Origin: CBDCUQ01 sp965222835
GTDB lineage: Bacteria > Pseudomonadota > Alphaproteobacteria > Rhizobiales > Hyphomicrobiaceae
Assembly: GCA_965222835.1 (NCBI GenBank)
Contig: CBDCUQ010000003.1
Coordinates: 62,001-126,000, forward strand
Reading direction: 5' to 3'
DNA: 64,000 nucleotides
Positions 53,499 to 61,288 of the stretch are shown piece by piece. Each line of letters begins with the position of its first letter. The stretch's first letter is position 1. Under the pieces are notes generated by a model, which saw only the letters and a program-made list of their open reading frames with translations, ran no database searches and was not told the DNA's origin. The position numbers and the translations under genes are program-made.

Positions 53499-54695
53499 TC
53501 AACCGCGGGCTTTGCTGGCGGCCGGCTGCGTCTGAGCCTCGCCGTACATCGACAACATCGGGTCATCGAGCAAGATGACGTCGTCGTAGCGCCCGTAGCC
53601 ATTGAAGCCGCCCGACAGGGCGCGGCCATAGGCGCCAATGTTTCCAATCTCAATATAGTCGCCTTCCTGAATGGAGGCGGGCAGAGGAAATGGTCCCTTC
53701 ATGTGATCGATGGAATCACACGTCGGCCCCCAGAACTCGAACGGAACCAGGGGTTCGCTCGGCGAGACAGTGCGCGAGACGAGTTGAGCTGGAAAGACGA
53801 AACCCAGATGCGCTGCGTCGAACAAGACACCGTAGCCACCGTCATTGATGAACAGGTCGTTGCCGCGCCGCTGGTCGACGCGCACGATCAGGCTCTCCGC
53901 TTCCGCAACGAGCGCGCGGCCCGGCTCACAGACGAGTTGTACTTCCTCACGCACCGGGAGTTCCTCAACGCTTTCCCGGATGACAGACATAAAGGCCGAC
54001 AAGGGTGCTGGCGTGTTGTCGGGATAGATCGACGGGAAGCCGCCGCCAATGTCGATCGAGTCGACAACCACGCCGGACTTGCCGATGAGCCGTGCAATCT
54101 CGCCCAGCGCGCTGGCGTAGGCGTCTGGTGTCGTCGTCTGAGATCCGACGTGAAAAGTGATGCCGAGTTTGGTGGCAACCTGACGCGCCTTCATGAGCAG
54201 GCGCTCCGCCCTCTGGCCGGCAATCCCGAACTTTCGCTCCAATGGCACGCGGCTGTTAATGGCTGGAACGGCGAGCCGCACGTAGAGTTCGAGGTCGTGT
54301 GCGTGCTGTCCGTTCGCTGCCGTCTCCTCGACGATCTTCCTGAGTTCGTCCTCGCCGTCGAGGGCGAATGTTCGAACGCCAAAGACATGGTAGGCGCGCC
54401 TGATCGCTTCCCGCGACTTTACCGGATGCATGAAGTGGAGATGTGCGCCGGGAATGGTGGCGGCATCCTCAAGCTCGGGCAGGGAGGCCACATCGAAGTG
54501 ATGAATGCCTGCGCCATAGAGTGCGCCGATGAGGAATGGCGAATGATTGGCCTTGTAGGCGTATGCGACCTTGCCTGGAAATTCGTCCAAAAAGAAGCGC
54601 GCCGCACGGGCCGCGGCATGCGGACGAACTGCCAGAACAGGATTTTCGGGTTTTTGGGAAGCGACAAAGGCAGCCGCCGAGGCGTACTTTTCCAT
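53499..54695 (-). CDS. Type III PLP-dependent decarboxylase (ornithine/lysine decarboxylase)
   Basis: 398 residues, alanine-racemase-like fold. PLP lysine Lys48 in VAYAYKANHSP, then HFDVASLPELE, HPVKSREAIRRA, ITFHVGSQTTTPDAY, SIDIGGGFPSIYPD, CEPGRALVAEAESL, and the active-site Cys326-Asp327 in FWGPTCDSID, which favours basic amino acid decarboxylation over diaminopimelate. Product putrescine or cadaverine, a polyamine precursor. Ornithine is the likelier substrate but lysine cannot be excluded. The gene is alone; a repeated site lies about 120-150 bp upstream. Confidence 0.93.
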   Translation of the reverse strand: MEKYASAAAFVASQKPENPVLAVRPHAAARAARFFLDEFPGKVAYAYKANHSPFLIGALYGAGIHHFDVASLPELEDAATIPGAHLHFMHPVKSREAIRRAYHVFGVRTFALDGEDELRKIVEETAANGQHAHDLELYVRLAVPAINSRVPLERKFGIAGQRAERLLMKARQVATKLGITFHVGSQTTTPDAYASALGEIARLIGKSGVVVDSIDIGGGFPSIYPDNTPAPLSAFMSVIRESVEELPVREEVQLVCEPGRALVAEAESLIVRVDQRRGNDLFINDGGYGVLFDAAHLGFVFPAQLVSRTVSPSEPLVPFEFWGPTCDSIDHMKGPFPLPASIQEGDYIEIGNIGAYGRALSGGFNGYGRYDDVILLDDPMLSMYGEAQTQPAASKARG

Positions 54696-55076
54696 GGCTT
54701 ACGATCTCCACCAGCCCAGAACAATGACCAGTAGCGAACCGGATTTCCGCCAGGAATCCGGTTCCGGTGAACCGGCCCGCCTCGCAACATCACCGAAGCG
54801 GACACCGATGCGCCGTGCGTAAGCCTCTTACGAGACCGCCGTGCGTAAGGAGGGAAATAAGTCCAATTTGCTTTGAAGTAAAGACCTTTGGGGCTAATTG
54901 GTCATTTTTTCATTTCAGCAATACCGCCGTGAACGGCTGGCAATTCTGAATTTGTGCGACGAAATTGCCTCTCGCGCAGGCCCCTGGGTGCCCCTCAGGC
55001 GCCGTTCTCGCGGCAGTCTTAAGGCCGCTAGCGTGGCCCTCGATTTTTCGTGTCTGAGCCGGAACAATCTCATTTG
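54696..55076. other. Intergenic region upstream of the decarboxylase gene
   Basis: 381 bp without a convincing gene. It holds the repeated site at 54811-54849 and an AT-rich segment around 54855-54920 (runs of T and A, TTTTTTCATTT) that probably includes the decarboxylase promoter. Confidence 0.6.
54811..54849. promoter_or_regulatory. 13-bp direct repeat with nested inverted repeat, candidate operator
   Basis: CGCCGTGCGTAAG occurs at 54811-54823 and again at 54837-54849, 26 bp start to start. Between them CTTACG forms an inverted repeat with the end of the first copy (CGTAAG-CCT-CTTACG). The position upstream of the polyamine-type decarboxylase gene suggests a binding site for its regulator. 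Confidence 0.45.
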
Positions 55077-55775
55077 TCAGCGTTGATCGGCTCGCGACGC
55101 TTGAGCCGCACGCGAAACTGGCAACAGGATCAGTGAGCGTCCCTCTGCCTCATCGGCGGCAGGTGGTGGGCCAAGATCAATCGCCGGAGGCTTTCCGCGC
55201 TTGCGCCGCCGCCTTCGATTTTCTCTTGCTACATGGGCCTTGAGCTCCTTCTCCCGTTTTTCGATTGCAGCCGTAAAGGCGGTCCAATCACCGAGGATCG
55301 TAAAGCGCTCTCTGTCGAAGTCGTGGCCGATGCCGAGCGGGCGTTTGGCGGTTTGGTTGCAGATTGCGAGCACTGTTTCGATTCCGGATTTGTTGAGGCG
55401 GAGCTGATAGGGCGCATCCTTAGCGGGGATCGCAACCGTTGGCCCAGCAGGCAGATAATTGTCCTGCTGGAAATCATTCGGATACAAGACTGTCGCAAAC
55501 CCGTCACCATCAATGCTGATGAGGGTGAGGTGGCAACTTTCTTCCACGCGAACCGCGAAAGAGATGACGTTGCCGACGGAATAGGAGGGGGTGTTTGTTG
55601 CGAGGTGCACGATGATCGAGCGTGGCTCGACGCGCTTTGCGGGCGCCGGCGCCTCGGTCGCCTCAGCATAAGACACACTCCAAAGTGAAAGGATCGCCGC
55701 GACCACGCAGAACGTGGAAACAGCGTTGCACATTTTTCTGTGGTACCGGCTGGATGGATGAAGCTGCGCGATCAT
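55077..55775 (-). CDS. DUF4384 domain protein
   Basis: 232 residues from ATG 55775, preceded by AAGG at 5 nt. A signal peptide (TFCVVAAILSLWSVSYAEA) precedes a DUF4384 domain: TNTPSYSVGNVISFAVRV, CHLTLISIDGDGFATVLYPN, NYLPAGPTVAIPAKDAPYQL and SGIETVLAICNQ. The C-terminus is a basic segment (ENRRRRRKRGKPP) and a disordered tail. DUF4384 is often fused to or encoded near caspase-like peptidases and Ser/Thr kinases; here the neighbour 101 bp upstream in the same direction is such a caspase. Biochemical role not established. Confidence 0.85.
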   Translation of the reverse strand: MIAQLHPSSRYHRKMCNAVSTFCVVAAILSLWSVSYAEATEAPAPAKRVEPRSIIVHLATNTPSYSVGNVISFAVRVEESCHLTLISIDGDGFATVLYPNDFQQDNYLPAGPTVAIPAKDAPYQLRLNKSGIETVLAICNQTAKRPLGIGHDFDRERFTILGDWTAFTAAIEKREKELKAHVARENRRRRRKRGKPPAIDLGPPPAADEAEGRSLILLPVSRAAQASRADQR

Positions 55776-55876
55776 AAGGGCCTTGTCACTTTGGATGGCG
55801 AATTGGTGGCGCCGCCGACCGATAGAATAGTACGGGCACCGGCAGGATTTCGCGTGCGGCCGTCACGGTCCTCCAA

Positions 55877-57760
55877 TCATCCCTTGTCTGCGAGCCGTTG
55901 TAGCGCTTTTCGTGTTGCATCGTTAAAGAAGCCATGCGCCCGTCCCCGGTACAATCCCTTTCGAGCGAGCCTGCGTTGAACGGCACGGCGCGTCGAAAAG
56001 CTCCACGTATCCGGCCGTTCAAGAAGGTCGCGTTTGGCAGCCGGATCGCCTTTCCTGAAAGCCTTGAGGAGCAGGTCCGCCGCCCGGGATGAGCTCCTGG
56101 CCACACCGCGGCCTTCATCGTAAAGCGTTGCAAGCTCGCGAAGGGCACCCGTGTAATTCTTGTCTGCGGCAACTTGAAGGAGACGCGCGGCTTCGGCCAG
56201 GTCGGTGCGCCCTCCCTCACCGCTGATCAGCATCAAGGCGAGATTGAACATAGCCCTTGGCTGATCACGCTTGACGGCCTTGGCATACCAGCGGCGGGCT
56301 TCGGCTGGCTGCCGCGATACGCCCTTACCCGTCTGGTACAGGTAGCCCAGACTTGCCATCGCACTGCCGACACCGGCTTCCGCCGCTTCGCTGTAGAGGC
56401 GGAGGGCTTCCGGGAGATCCCGGCCGACACCCTCACCGAACTCGTACATTGAGCCGAGCGAGGCCATGGCTTCCGCATGTCCGTTATCCGCTGCCTTCCG
56501 ATACCATTGAGCTGCCGACGCCGGATCGCGTGGAAGACCACGTCCTTTGTCGTAGGCCCGGCCAACGCTAAACATGGCAACCGGCAACCCCAGATCGGCG
56601 GCCTCACGGTAGAGCGCCGCGGCTTTCTCTAAGTTCCTTGGCTTCGCGGACGGAGCGTCGAGCTTTACGGCCCGCTCGTAAAGCACTTCGGCGCGGCCGG
56701 GACCCGGATCCTGGTGGGTGGATCCGGTTATGATCTCGCTACCCCATGGCGCTACATGGGTTTCGAGCGCCTTCAGGCGCATCTCGGCTAGCTCGTGAAA
56801 ATACCCCTCAGGGTAGGCCTCAATATGCGCACGCAGCTTGTCGGGGTTCTTGGTCGACTTGATCTTTTCCCATGCCTTGATCTCCGCCAAACGTTCCCGA
56901 CTTTCTGGCGTGACGGCGTCGTCTGCGCGCGCCGTGCCCTGGGGTTCGGCTATCTTGGGTTTGAAATAGAAGTCGCCCGTGAGGGACGAATGCTCCCAGG
57001 GCACCTGCTTGCCTCCGGTCAGCTTCAGCACCTTGCGGCGCGTGCTCCGGAAGACCTCCTCAAGAGGCGCTCCTTCGGTTGGAATGGCTTCGGCAAGGGC
57101 TGTCGAATACGGGCTATTGTCTCCTGTACCGTCGAGCGCCACTTGTCCGGGCGCGGTCGCGTAAGAAATGATCGTGCCCGTGGGCGCTGTGACCGGGGCA
57201 AGACCACGGGCCCCCGATCGCGTGCTGCTGGCGAAAGGATTGTCGCGGCAGGCGTCGAGAATGGCGATGTTGAGCCGGCTGCCTGCCCGCTCCATGGTTT
57301 TCATCAGATCGGTCATGCTCACGCCACTGAGGGCGACTTCCTCCTGATCGTGAATGTCGGCGCCGACCGGAATGAGATAGTTCTCGCCATCCACCTGCAC
57401 GCCATGGCCGGCATAATAGAAGAGCCCGACGCTGTCGGAGGCTCTCAGCCGGCGGCCAAAGTCGAGGATGGAGCGTTTCATCAGGGCCTGATCGGCATCG
57501 AGCAGCTTGATGACGTCGAAACCGACCGAGGTCAGTGTTGCGGCAATCAGCGTGGCGTCATTCTTCGGATTGGCCAGCGCGTTGGTTTGATAGCCGCTGT
57601 TGCCGATGACCAGGGCTAGGCGGGTTTCCGCACGGACCGGAAGTGCGGCGGCAAGTAGGGCAAGACCAATAAGTCCGGCACATAGCGCTTTGCGCGTGCC
57701 CGGCCGCCACAGGTCTGCGGCTCGTCTTGGCGCTCGACGATCCGCGGCGCTCATGTTCAC
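55877..57760 (-). CDS. Secreted caspase-family (C14) protein with Sel1 repeats and C-terminal peptidoglycan-binding-like domain
   Basis: 627 residues. Signal peptide ALCAGLIGLALLAAALPVRA. Residues 46-270 are a metacaspase-like p20 domain (LALVIGNSGYQ) with the dyad His119 (YYAGHGVQ) and Cys171 (LDACRDNPF). Residues about 365-540 are Sel1-like repeats (EKAAALYREAADLGLPVAMF, SAAQWYRKAADNGHAEAMAS, EALRLYSEAAEAGVGSAMAS, EARRWYAKAVKRDQPRAMFN). The last 45 residues (FSTRRAVQRRLARKGLYRGR) resemble a PG_binding_1 motif. Bacterial caspase homologues cut after Arg or Lys. Export plus a wall-binding end suggest a periplasmic function. Likely one operon with the DUF4384 gene. Confidence 0.9.
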   Translation of the reverse strand: MNMSAADRRAPRRAADLWRPGTRKALCAGLIGLALLAAALPVRAETRLALVIGNSGYQTNALANPKNDATLIAATLTSVGFDVIKLLDADQALMKRSILDFGRRLRASDSVGLFYYAGHGVQVDGENYLIPVGADIHDQEEVALSGVSMTDLMKTMERAGSRLNIAILDACRDNPFASSTRSGARGLAPVTAPTGTIISYATAPGQVALDGTGDNSPYSTALAEAIPTEGAPLEEVFRSTRRKVLKLTGGKQVPWEHSSLTGDFYFKPKIAEPQGTARADDAVTPESRERLAEIKAWEKIKSTKNPDKLRAHIEAYPEGYFHELAEMRLKALETHVAPWGSEIITGSTHQDPGPGRAEVLYERAVKLDAPSAKPRNLEKAAALYREAADLGLPVAMFSVGRAYDKGRGLPRDPASAAQWYRKAADNGHAEAMASLGSMYEFGEGVGRDLPEALRLYSEAAEAGVGSAMASLGYLYQTGKGVSRQPAEARRWYAKAVKRDQPRAMFNLALMLISGEGGRTDLAEAARLLQVAADKNYTGALRELATLYDEGRGVARSSSRAADLLLKAFRKGDPAAKRDLLERPDTWSFSTRRAVQRRLARKGLYRGRAHGFFNDATRKALQRLADKG

Positions 57761-58125
57761 CCTCGCTTACCCTCAAAAGAGTCCTAATGCGCGTACCAAT
57801 CCGGCCCGTGCACTGTTCTTCGATTCGCTTGGCAGAATAAGCGCTTCGGTGCGCAGACAAACCGCTCGGCGCTGTGCAATCCCCGTATTTCCCAGGGGTT
57901 GGTTGGTTTCACCGTTGATTGTTGCGACTGCACCCGCGTGCGAGCGCTCAGTGGGCAATTAAGAAACCTCAACAAAGTATGAATTTTGCCAGAACCTGGT
58001 TAGTCATAAGTTCCTGATAACTTGGACTAACGGTGCATTATCGCTTATTAAATAGTCAACGCGTGCAGACGTGAGATGCGTCGGTTACGCACGCCGACCC
58101 GAATTGTGCTGGATAGGCCGCTCGC
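57761..58125. other. Intergenic region
   Basis: 365 bp between the divergent caspase gene and a small + strand ORF. The stretch 57960-58050 is AT-rich (TTGATAACTTGGACTAACG, TATCGCTTATTAAATAG) and probably holds promoters. No gene or RNA is recognised. Confidence 0.55.
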
Positions 58126-58293
58126 ATGACCCGAACACATCAGAAGCCACATTGGACGTTGACCAAGGCGAGTGCGTTTATGTTTTTTGTGCTGGCTGCG
58201 GGCCTGCTCGCGGCATCTCTCAGCAACTCGCATGGCGCGGCTGCCGGCTCGGTGCTATCCAAAGCGTCCCACTCAATTGCCGCCGGAGTTTGA
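58126..58293 (+). CDS. Small membrane or secreted peptide, 55 residues
   Basis: ATG 58126 is preceded by GGATAGG; the frame ends at TGA 58291-58293. The product has a basic start (MTRTHQKPHWTLTKA), one hydrophobic segment (FMFFVLAAGLLAASLS) and a short Ala/Ser-rich end. It could be a cleaved signal peptide with a 20-residue mature part or a one-helix membrane protein. A strong terminator follows 47 bp later, which supports a real transcription unit. No family recognised. Confidence 0.45.
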   Translation: MTRTHQKPHWTLTKASAFMFFVLAAGLLAASLSNSHGAAAGSVLSKASHSIAAGV

Positions 58294-58339
58294 TGGCGTG
58301 CCCTAACCCCTGACCCTTTCTCCCCGCATACCAACTCTC

Positions 58340-58376
58340 AACCCTCGTTCCTCACAGGAACGAGGGTTTTTCTTGT
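58340..58376 (+). terminator. Strong rho-independent terminator
   Basis: A perfect 13-bp stem (AACCCTCGTTCCT / AGGAACGAGGGTT) with a 3-nt loop, then TTTCTTGTT. It follows the small ORF at 58126. Because the stem begins with AA it can also act weakly in reverse. Confidence 0.9.
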
Positions 58377-58442
58377 TCCCCGAAGGAATGCAGTTGGGCG
58401 TCTGAAACCTGTTCAACTTACGTTGGCGCGCCTGGCCGGCCC

Positions 58443-58498
58443 GCTTCCCCACCCGGCCGCCCAATCCATCATCGTTTTGGGTGGCCGGGTGGGGGAGC
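58443..58498. repeat. Long imperfect inverted repeat
   Basis: Arms 58443-58464 (GCTTCCCCACCCGGCCGCCCAA) and 58477-58498 pair almost fully (TTGGGTGGCCGGGTGGGGGAGC) around a 12-nt loop. No T-tract follows. It lies just behind the terminator and may be a second terminator, a mobile repeat or an RNA structure. Confidence 0.7.
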
Positions 58499-58805
58499 GA
58501 GTGGTTCTGCTTGAACATAGCAGACTCTAGTGCCCCGTTTTCTGTTGGATTCATTCACAAATTTTGGATTCCTGCGGCATCGCGACTGCGCGTGCGACTG
58601 GTCAGGTGGCCCCCAACGGGCTAGAGGTGGCACGTCGGATCGGGTGTCCGCACCTCTTGTGGAGGGGCCCGCGCCATCTCGCGATGCGTAAGATGCGTCC
58701 AGCCCCGTCGGCGCTGTGGCCGGACCATCAGAATACTCGACATCTGACCGGACGACGGTGGGAGCCGGTCGCTGACAACATGACCTTAACGGGGACGAAC
58801 ATCAC
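58499..58805. other. Intergenic region upstream of the 2OG oxygenase gene
   Basis: 307 bp. A + strand frame crosses it into the oxygenase gene in another frame but has no protein-like features. Nothing else is recognised; it should include the oxygenase promoter. Confidence 0.5.
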
Positions 58806-59465
58806 ATGGCCATCACGCCGCAAGACATCACGCAATCCATGGTGTCCAGCATCGACAGCTCTAAGCGCACGGACCAGCCCTATAGCCACTGGTACCTGAT
58901 GCAATGCCTGCCAAAGGAAGCAGCTGACGAAATCCTTTCCCTCCCGTTTCCCGCGCCGGATCTCGGCGGCATCTCGGGAAAGCGCGAGCTGCACAATAAG
59001 ACGCGCACCTACTTCGATCAGGAGAATATGGCCAAGTATCCGGTGTGCAATGCGTTCAATGAAGCTTTCCAGGGCGAGACGCTCACCAAGCACATCCAAG
59101 AGACGTTCGGTACAGACCTCAAGGGGTCTTACCTGCGTGTTGAGTTTGCGCAGGATGTCGACGGATTCTGGCTGGAGCCGCACACAGACCTCGGTGTGAA
59201 GCTCTTCACGATGCTCCTCTACCTTTCGACCGATCCCAGCCATGCCGATCTTGGGACCGATATCTACGACAAGGAGAAGAAGCATGCTGGCCGCTCGCCG
59301 TTCGAACCCAACGCGGCCTTGATATTTGTTCCGTCCGATTTCACGTACCACGGATTTGAAGCGCGCAAGATCAATGGGGTCCGGAAGTCGGTGATCATCA
59401 ATTATGTTACCAACGACTGGCGCGCCCGAGAGCAGCTTGCCTATCCCGATCATCCGCTTTCGTAA
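58806..59465 (+). CDS. 2-oxoglutarate/Fe(II)-dependent oxygenase family protein
   Basis: 219 residues. The facial triad is visible as His126-x-Asp128 (FWLEPHTDLGVK) and His182 (FTYHGFEAR), and Arg193 (GVRKSVIINYV) lies where 2-oxoglutarate binds. The jelly-roll strands GSYLRVEFAQD, FTMLLYLST and ALIFVPSDF surround them. Members hydroxylate small molecules or protein residues; the sequence does not show which. No signal peptide, so cytoplasmic. The next gene on the same strand is a beta-hydroxyacid dehydrogenase, but a terminator-like hairpin separates them. Confidence 0.85.
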   Translation: MAITPQDITQSMVSSIDSSKRTDQPYSHWYLMQCLPKEAADEILSLPFPAPDLGGISGKRELHNKTRTYFDQENMAKYPVCNAFNEAFQGETLTKHIQETFGTDLKGSYLRVEFAQDVDGFWLEPHTDLGVKLFTMLLYLSTDPSHADLGTDIYDKEKKHAGRSPFEPNAALIFVPSDFTYHGFEARKINGVRKSVIINYVTNDWRAREQLAYPDHPLS

Positions 59466-59486
59466 GATTTGGACACGGGTCGCGGT

Positions 59487-59528
59487 ATCGGTGCCGACTC
59501 CTGGTGGGAGCGGCGCCGATTTCGTTTT
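59487..59528 (+). terminator. Terminator-like hairpin after the oxygenase gene
   Basis: ATCGGTGCCG and CTCC pair with GGAG and CGGCGCCGAT around TGGT, followed by TTCGTTTTG. One mismatch in the stem. It lies 22 bp past the oxygenase stop and 47 bp before the dehydrogenase start. Confidence 0.55.
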
Positions 59529-59566
59529 GAATTGGGGTTGCAGTGGAACAAGTGAGGAGATGAGAT

Positions 59567-60451
59567 ATGGCGCGTGTCGCTTGGGTTGGATTGGGTGTCA
59601 TGGGCTATCCCATGGCCGGACATATCCTCACAAAAGGAGGTCACGATCTCACGGTCTATAACCGAACCAAGGCCAAGGCCGAGGCGTGGGTTGCCCAGCA
59701 CGGCAAGGGACGCGCCGCCGCCACGCCCGCCGAAGCATCGGAGGGCGCGGATTTTGTTTTTTCATGTGTCGGCAATGACGACGATCTACGGGCGGTGACG
59801 ACAGGGCCCGACGGCGCCTTCCAAGCCATGCGGCCAGGTGCGATCTTTGCCGACAACACGACGGCCTCGGCCGAAGTCGCGCGCGAGCTGTGTCAGGACG
59901 CGAATGGGCGAGGGATCGGATTCCTCGATGCCCCCGTTTCAGGCGGGCAAGCGGGCGCCGAAAACGGAGCGCTGACCGTCATGGTGGGCGGTGACGAGGA
60001 CCACTTCGCGACCGCCGAGCCTATTATGCGCTGCTATGCCCGCATGGTACGCCGCATTGGTCCTGCGGGGTCCGGACAGCTCACCAAAATGGTCAATCAG
60101 ATTTCTATCGCCGGACTCCTTCAGGCCCTGTCGGAAGCCATTCACTTTGCGGAGACGGCCGGGCTCGATGTCGAGGCTGTCATGGAAACTATTTCCAAAG
60201 GCGCCGCGCAATCCTGGCAGATGGAGAATCGCTGGAAGACCATGCACGCGCGTGAATTTGACTTTGGATTTGCGGTTGAGTGGATGCGCAAGGACCTCGC
60301 CATCTGCCTCGCGGAGGCGAAGCACAACGGGGCTGAGTTGCCGGTCACAGCCCTTGTCGATGGCTTCTATTCAGATGTTCAAAAACGCGGCGGAAGCCGC
60401 TGGGATACCTCAAGCCTGATTTCCCGGCTGAAATGCACTGCGAAAAAATGA
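59567..60451 (+). CDS. Beta-hydroxyacid dehydrogenase (3-hydroxyisobutyrate dehydrogenase family)
   Basis: 294 residues, with AGGAG before the ATG. The Rossmann motif GLGVMGYPMAGHI near the N-terminus binds NAD(P); FLDAPVSGGQAGAENGALTV is the family substrate site, and KMVNQISIAGLLQALSEAI contains the catalytic Lys. The C-terminal helical domain has FDFGFAVEWMRKDLAICLAE. Oxidises or reduces short beta-hydroxyacids (3-hydroxyisobutyrate, tartronate semialdehyde or related aldehydes). The substrate is not fixed by the sequence. Confidence 0.93.
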   Translation: MARVAWVGLGVMGYPMAGHILTKGGHDLTVYNRTKAKAEAWVAQHGKGRAAATPAEASEGADFVFSCVGNDDDLRAVTTGPDGAFQAMRPGAIFADNTTASAEVARELCQDANGRGIGFLDAPVSGGQAGAENGALTVMVGGDEDHFATAEPIMRCYARMVRRIGPAGSGQLTKMVNQISIAGLLQALSEAIHFAETAGLDVEAVMETISKGAAQSWQMENRWKTMHAREFDFGFAVEWMRKDLAICLAEAKHNGAELPVTALVDGFYSDVQKRGGSRWDTSSLISRLKCTAKK

Positions 60452-60868
60452 TACTGCGGCGCAGCATCAGAACATCAATTGTAAGAATTGGTTACGCGAA
60501 GTGTCTTACGGTGGCCATCCAAATTCGATACAGTGAGGGTCCTTAGGGGAGCTATCTATTGGTTGTCTGTGGCAGGGGGCGCCGCGGGCAGGTCTGGAGG
60601 CGGGAAGATGGCTCTGCCACGAGTGGTCGTGCGGGATCGGCAGGTTGTTCTGCTGAGCGGCTTCGAAACCACCCACGACAAAAAGCGCGATAACGCGCCT
60701 GATGACATTGTCATTCGTGAAGAAGAGAAACTGCAGCGCTCCGTTCAAAAGGATCGGGACGCGGTTGCGTTTGGCTATGTTTCGGGCCGATGGATCGCAG
60801 CGGCGTAGGCCGCGTTTGATGACCGACACATCATCATAGATCGCGCGGGTGCACCTTGGTGCGCCACG
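60452..60868. other. Intergenic region with two unresolved overlapping ORFs
   Basis: 417 bp. A + strand frame at 60488-60808 (106 codons) and a - strand frame at 60506-60829 (107 codons) overlap almost fully. Neither has a clear ribosome site or a recognised domain. The + frame ends in a hydrophilic Asp/Glu/Lys-rich part (IREEEKLQRSVQKDRDAVAF), which is more protein-like than the other, but I cannot choose. Confidence 0.35.
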
Positions 60869-61288
60869 TTACTCAATTGGAACGACCGAGATATGCGTTG
60901 GACTGTCTGCAGTGAGCGCCGCCGGCGTCTTGCTCACGTATACAGGACGGCGTGTGACGGTGATGAATGCTGTTGCGGACGGCACCTTGGCTGCCTTGAG
61001 GCGCGCGGCATTGACTTCAACCTCGAAGGTCTCGGGCAGAGCCAAGAGGGGATATCGATTCGACTGGCTTGCGAGCACAGCATTTTTTGACGCCGGGTCC
61101 TCCGCCCCGGCGTCGTAGATTGTTACGACGATTTCAGCATGGCCTTTCGGATACGGACCCGGCGGTCCGTCGACAACGATCTCTACAGTCTTCGACGGGA
61201 TTGGCGCGGCCCTGTCCGCTGCGACTGCCGAAAACACATTGGTGCAAACACATGCACCCAGGACGCACACAAAGGCCTGCGCTCTCAC
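60869..61288 (-). CDS. Secreted YbaY-like beta-barrel domain protein
   Basis: 139 residues. It starts at a GTG whose last two bases and next base overlap the dnaE stop (GTGA), so it is translationally coupled to dnaE. Signal peptide FVCVLGACVCTNVFSAVAA. The mature part has strands HAEIVVTIYDAGAEDPASKN, YPLLALPETFEVEVNAARL and SATAFITVTRRPVYVSKTP, the pattern of YbaY-type (META/secreted lipoprotein) domains: an acidic strand, a 'LPxxFEV' strand, then an 'ITxxRxPVY' strand. This is inference; there is no lipobox. Confidence 0.7.
   Translation of the reverse strand: MRAQAFVCVLGACVCTNVFSAVAADRAAPIPSKTVEIVVDGPPGPYPKGHAEIVVTIYDAGAEDPASKNAVLASQSNRYPLLALPETFEVEVNAARLKAAKVPSATAFITVTRRPVYVSKTPAALTADSPTHISVVPIE

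Noticed and set aside
53421..54734. 437-codon + strand frame
   Set aside because: Antisense to the PLP decarboxylase gene, whose motifs are unambiguous; no recognised protein features.
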